Shown here piece by piece: positions 1 to 6,094 of a stretch of 6,094 bases of DNA. How positions within the stretch are numbered: position 1 is the stretch's first letter; every line of letters begins with the position of its first letter. Source of the stretch: an uncultured Muribaculaceae bacterium (GTDB lineage: Bacteria; Bacteroidota; Bacteroidia; Bacteroidales; Muribaculaceae); assembly GCA_947178235.1 (NCBI GenBank), contig CAMWXQ010000078.1:1-6094 (forward strand), in the 5' to 3' direction. A program made the translations under genes and the position numbers. A model generated the notes under the pieces. That model was not told the origin of the DNA and searched no databases. It saw only the letters and a program-made list of their open reading frames with translations.

Positions 1-28
1 CTTTCAACCCTCAACTTTCAACTATCCC
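1..28. repeat. Short heptamer tandem repeat (CTTTCAA type), cut by window edge
   Basis: The first 21 bases read as three 7-base units, CTTTCAA, CCCTCAA and CTTTCAA, followed by a decayed fourth unit CTATCCC (4 of 7 matches). The repeat sits immediately before the GTG start of the ATP-grasp gene, so it is probably intergenic. The array may extend to the left outside the window, and its full copy number cannot be seen. No dyad symmetry is visible, so it does not look like a terminator. With so few copies, chance remains possible. Confidence 0.5.
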
Positions 29-34
29 CCCTAA

Positions 35-865
35 GTGGCCTCCATCAAAATAGCCGCCATACTGCGCGCCGCCGCATACTCGCCCAACCATATCGGGAAC
101 GACGCCGCCATACTCAACCTCACCTGCGAACAACTACGCAAGCGGGGCTGTGAGGTGCGCGTCTACTCGGAGGAGCAGCTGCTCGCGGGCCAGGTCACGG
201 AGGAAGCCATCATACAGATGTGCCGCGGCGAGCGCTCGATGGCCCTGTTGCAAGAGATGGAGTCACGCGGGGCCAAGGTCTACAACTCGGCCTTCGGCGT
301 CGAGAACTGCATACGCGAGCGCATGGCCCGCATCCTCCCCGGCTCGGGCATCCCGTATCCCGAGACCATAATCGTGAACACCAACGAGAGTGTCGCCGGA
401 CGCCTCGATTCGATGGGTATCACGCGCGCGTGGATAAAGAAAGGTGAGATGTACGCCATGCACAAGGAGGATGTGACCTTCGTGCGCCATGCCGAGGAGG
501 CCCAGGAGATGTTGCAGGAATACTTCATGCGCGGCATCCGCCGTGCTGTCATCAACCGCCACCTCGAAGGGGTCAAGATCAAGTATTACGGCGTCATGGG
601 GGCCGACTGGTTCCGCGTATCGTTCCCCTTCCTCGACCACGGCGAGACCCCCGAGGGATTCGACATGGTCAGCTTCCGCCACACGTGCGAGCGCGCTGCG
701 GAGGCCCTCGACATAATGATCTACGGCGGCGACGCCCTGCTGCATCCCGACGGCACGTTCACCATCATCGACTTCAACGACTGGCCCACGTTCGCCCCCT
801 TCCGCGCCGAAGCATCCGGGGTCATAGCCCGCGCAGTCCTCTCACGCATCAAAGGGAAGGCATGA
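35..865 (+). CDS. Small ATP-grasp fold protein, substrate unknown
   Basis: This 276-residue protein looks like a compact ATP-grasp ligase, an enzyme class that uses ATP to activate a carboxylate and join it to an amine, thiol or similar acceptor. An N-terminal alpha/beta part (about 1-90) starts with strand IKIAAIL. A linker with GVENCIRERM and GIPYPETIIV (89-114) resembles the segment of RimK/D-Ala-D-Ala-ligase-like enzymes that leads into the ATP lid. Likely nucleotide-contacting residues are Lys135/Lys136 in WIKKGEM and Glu178 in HLEGVKIKYYGV. The end carries a metal-site-like segment, GGDALLHPDG then IIDFNDWPTF (231-253), where Asp233, Asp246 and Asn248 match the usual acidic/Asn ligands. 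The GTG start is chosen because an in-frame TAA lies directly before it and the first strand follows at once; no Shine-Dalgarno is present. Its stop overlaps the next start by four bases. The fold is fairly sure, the reaction is not. Confidence 0.8.
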   Translation: MASIKIAAILRAAAYSPNHIGNDAAILNLTCEQLRKRGCEVRVYSEEQLLAGQVTEEAIIQMCRGERSMALLQEMESRGAKVYNSAFGVENCIRERMARILPGSGIPYPETIIVNTNESVAGRLDSMGITRAWIKKGEMYAMHKEDVTFVRHAEEAQEMLQEYFMRGIRRAVINRHLEGVKIKYYGVMGADWFRVSFPFLDHGETPEGFDMVSFRHTCERAAEALDIMIYGGDALLHPDGTFTIIDFNDWPTFAPFRAEASGVIARAVLSRIKGKA

Positions 866-1389
866 AGAAGAGAATCAAGAAGATGACACGCCGTTTTGTC
901 AACGGTGCCGACCTCATCCCGACCCTGCTCCGCTCGACGGTGGCCTCGCAGATCTCATCGTGGACCGACATGGGTGTCAGCTTCGTGAGCTTCGCGTTCC
1001 TCCACCTGGCCCCGTGGCTCTCGACGGCCATCGGCGCCATCATCGGCGGCGTAGTCAACTGTACGATCAACTACCGCTTCACCTTCCATGCCCGCAACCT
1101 GTCGGTGAAGGCCGTTGTGGTCAAGTTCTTCCTTGTATGGCTCGGGAGCCTGCTGCTCAACGTCTTCGGTACCCAGTGGGTCTACATCGGCCTGCAACAC
1201 CTCACGTTCCTCGTCACCGACTTCGGATTCAAGCCCAACGGCTTCTATGCAGCCGCGCGCCTCGGCGTCTCGCTCGTGGTCTCGGTGCTGTGGAACTTCC
1301 TATTGCAGAAAACATTCGTCTACCGCCGCACAGACTTCGACCCATACGCCGTGCGCCTCGTGGACACCCTGACCCCCCACCGCCGCTGA
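862..1389 (+). CDS. GtrA-like polytopic membrane protein
   Basis: This is a 175-residue inner-membrane protein with a basic cytoplasmic start (KKRIKKMTRR) and four likely transmembrane helices at about 25-48, 52-72, 84-105 and 128-150. The pattern matches the GtrA family: each half ends in an Asn/Phe-rich motif followed by a basic patch, here NCTINYRFTF (66-75) and NFLLQKTFVYRR (145-156). GtrA-like proteins are generally linked to moving polyprenyl-phosphate-linked sugars across the membrane, or to arabinogalactan and O-antigen modification; the substrate here is unknown. The ATG is chosen because it forms an ATGA overlap with the ATP-grasp stop, so translation is probably coupled. The frame is open further upstream, but that would run deep into the ATP-grasp gene. 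The length is slightly above the usual 120-150 residues, because of the C-terminal tail. No glycosyltransferase is visible nearby. Confidence 0.85.
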   Translation: MKKRIKKMTRRFVNGADLIPTLLRSTVASQISSWTDMGVSFVSFAFLHLAPWLSTAIGAIIGGVVNCTINYRFTFHARNLSVKAVVVKFFLVWLGSLLLNVFGTQWVYIGLQHLTFLVTDFGFKPNGFYAAARLGVSLVVSVLWNFLLQKTFVYRRTDFDPYAVRLVDTLTPHRR

Positions 1390-1393
1390 ACTA
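1387..1393. other. Convergent gene junction with one-base gap
   Basis: The TGA of the GtrA-like gene (1387-1389, + strand) and the TAG of the S41 peptidase gene (1391-1393, - strand) are separated by a single base. No U-tract hairpin is visible at the junction. Transcripts from both sides must therefore end inside the opposing coding region, or be stopped by a factor such as Rho, or overlap as antisense RNAs. Confidence 0.9.
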
Positions 1394-2419
1394 TTGGAAA
1401 TCGGCCATCAGTCTCTCGACGCAGGTGTCGAGGAGGGTGTCGTGGCCGTGGAGGGCTGCTTCGGGGTCCATGTCGGCTTCGTAGCCGGGTGTCGGGGGGA
1501 TGCCGGCCTCGGTCGACTCGCCGGCGGCGTCGAGCATCGAGCAGGCAGAGAAACGCACGACCCATCCGCATGGCAGTTCGGAGGAGTAGGGCATCCCCGA
1601 GCCTCCGCCCGTAACGGCGCCCCCGACCCTCGCGAGCGGGAGACGGCGCATGATGGAGACAAAGTTGTTGGCCGCCGAGAAGGTCGAGCGGTTGGCGAGG
1701 ACGAGCACAGGTTTGCCCCAGCGCACGCGTCCCTCGGCGGCGGGTTTGTAGACGATGGGGTAGGGCTCAGAGAAGTCTCCGTGGCCCGGGCCGGTCTTGT
1801 GGCTGATGTAGCCGACCAACGTGGGCTCGGTGAGGAAGCGCGAGACGACGGTCTCGACCGTCGTGAGGTCGCCGCCGCCATTGTCGCGCACGTCGATGAC
1901 GAGCGCCGAGGCGGTCGCGAGGTAGTGCAGGGCATAGTCGAGGTTCCCCTCGCCGATGGGGGTGGAGAATGAGGGGATGTGTATGTACCCGACATTGTCG
2001 GTGAGCATCCCGTACATCATCCCCGAGCTCTGGCGGTAGTCGAAGCCGAAGTAGCTCTCCTGTATGAGCCTCAGCGAGAAGTTCTGGGGATAATCGGACC
2101 ACCATGCGCGGTAGTAGGAGGTGTTGAACGCGGCCGAGAGGTTGACGTGGCCGTCGCGGAGCTCGGCGAGCATCGCGGCGCAGACGTCGAAGAGTTGTTC
2201 GCGGGTCATCTCGGGCGAGATGAGGGCCCCGTAGCGTGCGTGTACCTCATCCCAGTCTATATCCTTGGAGTCGAAGAAGCAGTAGTGCTTGTCGAGCATC
2301 TCCCACAGGGCCTCGAAGTTGCCCCGGGGGTCGTCGGCATACTCGGTGACCTCGTGGCACCCCGCGAGGGGGAGCAGCGTGGCGACGGACAGGATGAGAA
2401 GGAGAATCTTTCGGGTCAT
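1391..2419 (-). CDS. S41-family serine peptidase, lipoprotein
   Basis: This 342-residue protein is probably a periplasmic or outer-membrane-anchored peptidase of family S41. A signal peptide with a hydrophobic core ends in the lipobox LAGC, so Cys21 should be lipidated; the residues after it (HEVTE) do not clearly match a Bacteroidetes surface-export signal. S41 landmarks follow in order: LRDGHVN (88-94), the core strand VGYIHIPSF (143-151), IDVRDNGGGD (175-184) with the oxyanion-hole glycines, and RSTFSAANNF (244-253) with Ser248 as likely nucleophile. The Lys expected about 25 residues later in CtpA/Tsp-type enzymes is missing (GGAVTGGGSG). His91 in DGH and Glu304 in STEAGIPP suggest instead a Tricorn-like Ser-His-Glu arrangement. 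There is no PDZ domain. It is the last gene of the parC unit, 28 bases after the preceding stop. The family is clear; activity and substrate are inferred. Confidence 0.9.
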   Translation of the reverse strand: MTRKILLLILSVATLLPLAGCHEVTEYADDPRGNFEALWEMLDKHYCFFDSKDIDWDEVHARYGALISPEMTREQLFDVCAAMLAELRDGHVNLSAAFNTSYYRAWWSDYPQNFSLRLIQESYFGFDYRQSSGMMYGMLTDNVGYIHIPSFSTPIGEGNLDYALHYLATASALVIDVRDNGGGDLTTVETVVSRFLTEPTLVGYISHKTGPGHGDFSEPYPIVYKPAAEGRVRWGKPVLVLANRSTFSAANNFVSIMRRLPLARVGGAVTGGGSGMPYSSELPCGWVVRFSACSMLDAAGESTEAGIPPTPGYEADMDPEAALHGHDTLLDTCVERLMADFQ

Positions 2420-2447
2420 ATATCTGTGATGGGGTATGGCAGGGGGT
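2420..2447 (-). other. 28-base spacer between the DUF3316-like and S41 genes
   Basis: The spacer is too short for an independent terminator plus promoter, which supports cotranscription. Read on the - strand it is C-rich, with ACCCCC and TACCCC blocks, then an AT-rich end (AGATAT) directly before the ATG. No Shine-Dalgarno-like purine run is present, as is usual in Bacteroidetes. Confidence 0.55.
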
Positions 2448-3290
2448 TCATCTACAAGGGTTTATCGTTCGGGCGTGGGTCCTCCGCCCCGACAGGGGGA
2501 GCCACAGGCCCGAGACGCCGATGGTGAGGCAGTGCGAGATGTTGCGCGTGACGATGTGGTTGGTCTTGGTCGAGAGGATGCGGCCCTCGTATCCGATGCG
2601 GACCGAGGTGGTGCCGAGATTGATGTCGGCCGTGAGGGTGTTGTCGAGCCCGAAGCGGCTCCCCCACCACGCGGGGTGCATGAGCCCGCGACGGTTGCCG
2701 AGATAGATTTCGTAGTAGAGCTCGCCGTATTCGGGCGAGAAGAAGGTGCCGATGACGGGGAGCGAGGGGCGGTAGATGAACGTGACGGGGAGACGGCGGA
2801 TGTGCAGCGCATAGGAGGCGAAACCGGTGAGGTTGGCCGTGACGGCTGCGCGCGCACCGACGGGGTTGTTGCCGTTGCGGGCGTTGTAGACCGCGCCCGC
2901 GTCTATGCCGAGGGCGGGGCCGGCGGCGAGCGTCAGGCCGCAGGGGAGGGCCCATCGGCGCACCATCCCCCACTCGGCGCGGATGCCTGCGCTCCACATC
3001 GCGGCTGTGCGGGGCGGGTTCTCGACCTTCTCGACCCACAGGCGCGTGTCGAGCATCGCCGTCCATCGCTCGGGGGCCCAGCGGGATGCCTGCATACGGG
3101 TGTATCCCACGCCCGTGTGCCATCCCGTATAGGTGAGGGGTGTCAGATAGGTGTCCGTGACCCTGGCCGAGCCCACGGAGAGGGTATAGGAGGCGAGGAC
3201 GGGCCTCAGCGGGGTCTCGCGGGTCTCTCCCTGGGCCCACGCCGCGAGCGCGGCCACGGCGCAGAGGACGAAGAGTGTCAGCCGTTTCAT
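2448..3290 (-). CDS. Secreted hypothetical protein, resembles DUF3316
   Basis: This 280-residue protein has a clear Sec signal peptide: KR, a hydrophobic stretch to about residue 16, and a likely signal peptidase I cut after AWA (19/20). The mature part is rich in alternating hydrophobic/polar stretches, Tyr, Trp and Gly (for example VGYTRMQASRW, YGELYYEIYLG, SVRIGYEGRIL), which suggests a beta-rich outer-membrane or periplasmic protein; it does not end in the aromatic residue typical of classical beta-barrels. Length, signal peptide and position after parC recall the Bacteroidetes family DUF3316, whose function is not known. That assignment is from memory of the family and is uncertain. The ATG begins one base after the parC TGA, so translation is likely coupled. 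No catalytic motif is visible, and no function is proposed. Confidence 0.85.
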   Translation of the reverse strand: MKRLTLFVLCAVAALAAWAQGETRETPLRPVLASYTLSVGSARVTDTYLTPLTYTGWHTGVGYTRMQASRWAPERWTAMLDTRLWVEKVENPPRTAAMWSAGIRAEWGMVRRWALPCGLTLAAGPALGIDAGAVYNARNGNNPVGARAAVTANLTGFASYALHIRRLPVTFIYRPSLPVIGTFFSPEYGELYYEIYLGNRRGLMHPAWWGSRFGLDNTLTADINLGTTSVRIGYEGRILSTKTNHIVTRNISHCLTIGVSGLWLPLSGRRTHARTINPCR

Positions 3291-3291
3291 C

Positions 3292-6072
3292 TCAGAAGAG
3301 TCTATTCTGTCCGAGGATTTCGTCGCGTACCTCCTCGTCGCTCTTCTCGGGCTCGGCGGGGGTGGCGGGCTCGGCGGGAGCGGTCTCCTCCTCAGCCTCG
3401 TCGGCGGGGTTGGAGTCGGGGAGCGGTTCGAGGTCGCGGATCTCGCCGAGGGCCCATGTGGTCAGTCGCTTGCCCTTGGCGCGGAACGACTTGACGGCCA
3501 CGAAGTCGCGCGCGACGCCCTCCATGGCGGGGCGGAACGCGTCGGCGCCGCCGAAGGTGACCTCGACCCTGGCGCCGTCGACGTCCGAGAGGTAGAGCAG
3601 GGTGGACTTCTCGTTGTCGCTCAGATAGCGCTGGCTCTTGGCCGAGGGTTCGAAGGTGAAGCGTTTCAGATAGGGATACCCCTGGTCGGCGTCGTCGAGG
3701 ATGGCGGTCCAGACCTTGTGGGGCACGAATTTCTCGATGCGGAGTATGTCGTCGGGGAAGTGGTTGGTGGCCTCGAAGGTGGTGGTGTAGTACTCGCCGT
3801 TCTTGCGTATCACGAGGACCTGGTCGCCCGAGTTGAAGTCGCCGAGCAGCTCTCCGCGGCCGTCGTAGTTGAGTCGGTTGACGTCGGGGTCGAACCATAC
3901 CTGGCGTCCTCCGAGGGTCGAGCCACCCTTCTCCTTGAGGGCGAAGCGGTGTACCTCGTTGCGGGTCACGATGTTGCCCACGGTCCCGCGCCCCTTGATG
4001 GCGAGGTCGGCGAAGTTGACGTCGAACTGGAGGGTTTTCAGACGGTGCTTGGGTTTGAGCGTCACGCGGACGATCTCGGCCTCGCCGTTCGAGTTGGCCG
4101 AGAACCACATCACCTTGGTGCCGGGTTCGCCGGGGGTGAGGTTGTATTCCTTGTCGCGGGTGAGGCCTGTGACGCGGAAGCGCTTCATGTAGTATGGGCC
4201 TCCCTTTCCGTTCTGATAGATGACGTTGTAGACCGTGCGCTCGTCCTTGCGCTTGAAGACATCGACGTGGAGGACACCCTTGCCGATGAAGAGCTTGTCG
4301 GCCACCTTCACGACCTTGTATCGGCCGTCGCGGTAGAAGATGATTATGTCGTCGAGGTTCGAGCATGTGCAGAGGAACTCGTCCTTCTTCAACGACGTGC
4401 CGATGAAACCCTCCTCGCGGTCGATGTAGAGCTTCTCGGTCTGCTCGGCCACGGTGGCGGCCTGGATGTTGTCGAAGCTGCGGATCTGCGTCAGACGCGG
4501 GTAAGCCTCGCCATACTTGGCTTTGAGGCGCTCGAACCACGCTATCGTGTAGTCGGTCAGCGCGGCGAGCTCCTTCTCGACCCCGGCGATCTTCTCCTCG
4601 ATGGCTGCCATCTGCTCCTCGCTCTTGGCGGCGTTGAATTTGAGGATGCGTCCCATCTTGATCTCGAAGAGGCGCACGATGTCGTCGTCGGTGATGGGGC
4701 GTATGGGCTTCTTGATGTACTTTTCGAGGCGCGAGCGGATGTGGGCTATGGCCTCCTCGCGGTTCTCGGCCTCCTCGTAGCCTTTCTCCTTGTAGATGCG
4801 TTTCTCGATGAAGATGCGTTCGAGCGAGGCGAAGTGGAGCTGCTCGCGGAGCTCGCCGAGGCGAATCTCGAGCTCGCGGCGGAGGATGTCGCGCGTGCGG
4901 TCGACGTTGTGGCGCAGGACGTCGCTCACGCCGATGAATCGGGGTTTGTCGTCCTCGATGACACAGCAGTTGGGCGAGATCGAGATCTCGCAGTCCGTGA
5001 AGGCGTACAGGGCGTCGATGGTGCGGTCCGACGATGTGCCGGGGAGGAGGTGGATGAGGATGTTGGCCCGCTCGGCGGTGTTGTCGTCGACCTTGCGTAT
5101 CTTGATCTTGCCGCTCTCGAAGGCTTTGAGGATAGACTCGATGAGGGTGGCTGTGGTCTTGCCGTACGGAATCTCGGTGATGGCGAGGGTGCGGTTGTCG
5201 ATCTTCTCGATCTTGGCGCGGATGCGGACGGCGCCTCCGCGCTCGCCGTCGTTGTAGCGCGATACGTCGATGAATCCGCCGGTCTGGAAGTCGGGGTATA
5301 GCACGAACTCCTCGCCACGCAGGTAGGCCACGGCGGCATCGATGATCTCGTTGAAGTTGTGTGGGAGAATCTTGGACGAGAGGCCGACGGCGATACCCTC
5401 GACCCCCTGGGAGAGGAGCAGGGGGAACTTCACGGGGAGGGTGACAGGCTCCTTCTGACGGCCGTCGTAGCTCGGGGTCCACTCGGTGACCTTCGGGTTG
5501 AAGACCGTGTCGAGCGCGAACTGAGAGAGGCGGGCTTCGATGTATCGGCCCGCGGCGGCGCCGGCCCCGGTGAGAGTGTTGCCCCAGTTGCCCTGCGTGT
5601 CGACGAGCAGCTCCTTCTGGCCCAGCTGGACGAGGGCCTCGTAGATCGAGGCGTCGCCGTGGGGGTGGAACTGCATCGTGTTGCCCACGATGTTGGCGAC
5701 CTTGTTCATGCGTCCGTCGTCGAGGAGCTTCATCGAGTGGAGGATGCGGCGCTGCACAGGTTTCAGACCATCCTCGATGTGTGGGACGGCGCGTTCGAGG
5801 ATGACGTAGCTCGCGTAGTCGAGGAACCAGCTCTGGAACATTCCGCGCAGCTGATGGCGCACGGTGTCGTCGGCGGTGTCGACGATGACTTTCGGGTCGA
5901 AGCGCTCGGGCTCCTCGGCCTCGACATCGGTCTCGGTGATGTCGATGGCTTCGGCGTCGGCCGCGAGCAGGTCTGCCTCGGCGGGGGTCAGCGGATTGGT
6001 GTCGTTCGCGGTCTCGCGCGAAGCGTCTTCGGGCTCCTGTACGTTCTCGTTGTCTTTGATCTGGTCGCTCAT
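3292..6072 (-). CDS. parC: DNA topoisomerase IV subunit A
   Basis: This is the breakage-reunion subunit of the type IIA topoisomerase that, with ParE, unlinks replicated chromosomes. It has 926 residues from the ATG at 6070-6072, longer than E. coli ParC (752) because of acidic tails at both ends. Residues 1-60 are Asp/Glu-rich. The winged-helix core follows (VPHIEDGLKPVQRRIL 96-111, HPHGDASIYE 136-145), with catalytic Tyr177 after Arg176 in GRYIEARL. The tower and coiled coil span about 230-515, and the DNA-wrapping beta-pinwheel about 545-875. That domain holds KGRGTVGN (693-700) and KGGSTLGGRQVWFD (715-728) but no GyrA box of the QRRGGKG type, favouring ParC over GyrA. The last 40 residues are acidic and Pro/Ala-rich, ending in LF. 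A TTG seven codons upstream is in frame, but MSDQ is the better start. No Shine-Dalgarno is seen. The next gene starts one base after the stop. parE is not in the window. Confidence 0.94.
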   Translation of the reverse strand: MSDQIKDNENVQEPEDASRETANDTNPLTPAEADLLAADAEAIDITETDVEAEEPERFDPKVIVDTADDTVRHQLRGMFQSWFLDYASYVILERAVPHIEDGLKPVQRRILHSMKLLDDGRMNKVANIVGNTMQFHPHGDASIYEALVQLGQKELLVDTQGNWGNTLTGAGAAAGRYIEARLSQFALDTVFNPKVTEWTPSYDGRQKEPVTLPVKFPLLLSQGVEGIAVGLSSKILPHNFNEIIDAAVAYLRGEEFVLYPDFQTGGFIDVSRYNDGERGGAVRIRAKIEKIDNRTLAITEIPYGKTTATLIESILKAFESGKIKIRKVDDNTAERANILIHLLPGTSSDRTIDALYAFTDCEISISPNCCVIEDDKPRFIGVSDVLRHNVDRTRDILRRELEIRLGELREQLHFASLERIFIEKRIYKEKGYEEAENREEAIAHIRSRLEKYIKKPIRPITDDDIVRLFEIKMGRILKFNAAKSEEQMAAIEEKIAGVEKELAALTDYTIAWFERLKAKYGEAYPRLTQIRSFDNIQAATVAEQTEKLYIDREEGFIGTSLKKDEFLCTCSNLDDIIIFYRDGRYKVVKVADKLFIGKGVLHVDVFKRKDERTVYNVIYQNGKGGPYYMKRFRVTGLTRDKEYNLTPGEPGTKVMWFSANSNGEAEIVRVTLKPKHRLKTLQFDVNFADLAIKGRGTVGNIVTRNEVHRFALKEKGGSTLGGRQVWFDPDVNRLNYDGRGELLGDFNSGDQVLVIRKNGEYYTTTFEATNHFPDDILRIEKFVPHKVWTAILDDADQGYPYLKRFTFEPSAKSQRYLSDNEKSTLLYLSDVDGARVEVTFGGADAFRPAMEGVARDFVAVKSFRAKGKRLTTWALGEIRDLEPLPDSNPADEAEEETAPAEPATPAEPEKSDEEVRDEILGQNRLF

Positions 6073-6094
6073 GGTGGGGTAGGGGGTAATCAAT
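6073..6094 (-). other. C-rich leader of parC, cut by window edge
   Basis: On the - strand the 22 bases before the parC ATG contain TACCCCC and then TACCCCACC, directly abutting the start codon. There is no Shine-Dalgarno match. No promoter can be judged from so little sequence, and the upstream gene is outside the window. Confidence 0.4.

Noticed and set aside
1..28. Heptamer repeat as the edge of a CRISPR array
   Set aside because: Units are 7 bases with no spacers, far from the 25-40 base repeats of CRISPR.
685..861. Upstream extension of the GtrA-like frame inside the ATP-grasp gene
   Set aside because: The added 59 residues are Arg/His-rich and unlike GtrA proteins, and the ATG at 862 gives a standard ATGA overlap.
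1415..1432. Possible terminator hairpin CTCGAC / GTCGAG near the convergent junction
   Set aside because: Only six pairs with a six-base loop, no U-tract on either side, and it lies inside the S41 coding sequence.
1394..3494. Chain of + strand reading frames opposite the S41 and DUF3316-like genes
   Set aside because: Their products show no domain, signal peptide or sensible start; they mirror the genes on the - strand.
3718..5301. Long antisense reading frame on the + strand opposite parC (527 codons)
   Set aside because: It is Val/Glu/Asp/Leu-rich without motifs. GC-rich codon use on one strand commonly leaves the opposite strand open.
3392..5482. Very long alternative-frame reading frame inside parC (- strand, 696 codons)
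   Set aside because: Its product is an Arg/Pro/His-rich string without domains, typical of a shifted frame in GC-rich DNA, and it lies wholly inside a well-supported gene.
3292..6072. Identification of the topoisomerase as GyrA
   Set aside because: There is no QRRGGKG-type GyrA box, and the core and C-terminal motifs fit Bacteroidetes ParC better.
6073..6093. TTG start that would add seven residues to ParC
   Set aside because: The extension ITPYPT has the look of a translated leader, while MSDQ begins with ATG; the window edge prevents a full check.

Overview
The window looks like chromosomal DNA from a GC-rich member of the Bacteroidales; Alistipes/Rikenellaceae or a relative is a guess, not a call. 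The grounds are a topoisomerase IV A subunit of the Bacteroidetes type (long acidic N-terminus, HPHGDASIYE helix, KGxSTLGGRxxWFD motif in the C-terminal domain), a small secreted protein resembling the Bacteroidetes family DUF3316, an S41 lipoprotein, and start codons without Shine-Dalgarno sequences. The sequence is gene-dense: five genes and almost no intergenic DNA.

Left part, + strand (1-1389): a short heptamer tandem repeat at the window edge is followed by two overlapping genes, a small ATP-grasp protein of unknown substrate (35-865) and a four-helix GtrA-like membrane protein (862-1389). They share an ATGA stop/start overlap and are almost certainly one transcription unit. GtrA proteins usually move lipid-linked sugars across the inner membrane, so the pair may act on an envelope lipid or glycan; that is inference.

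Right part, - strand (1391-6072, read right to left): parC (topoisomerase IV subunit A, complete), a signal-peptide-bearing protein resembling DUF3316 starting one base after the parC stop, and 28 bases further an S41-family lipoprotein peptidase. This looks like an operon joining a chromosome-decatenation enzyme to two envelope proteins. parE is not in the window and might lie upstream, beyond base 6094.

The two units converge, with stop codons one base apart at 1387-1393, so neither can have its own intergenic terminator there. No RNA genes, insertion sequences, CRISPR arrays or prophage genes are visible. I find no clear new defence or mobile system. The least explained items are the ATP-grasp/GtrA pair and the two envelope genes behind parC.
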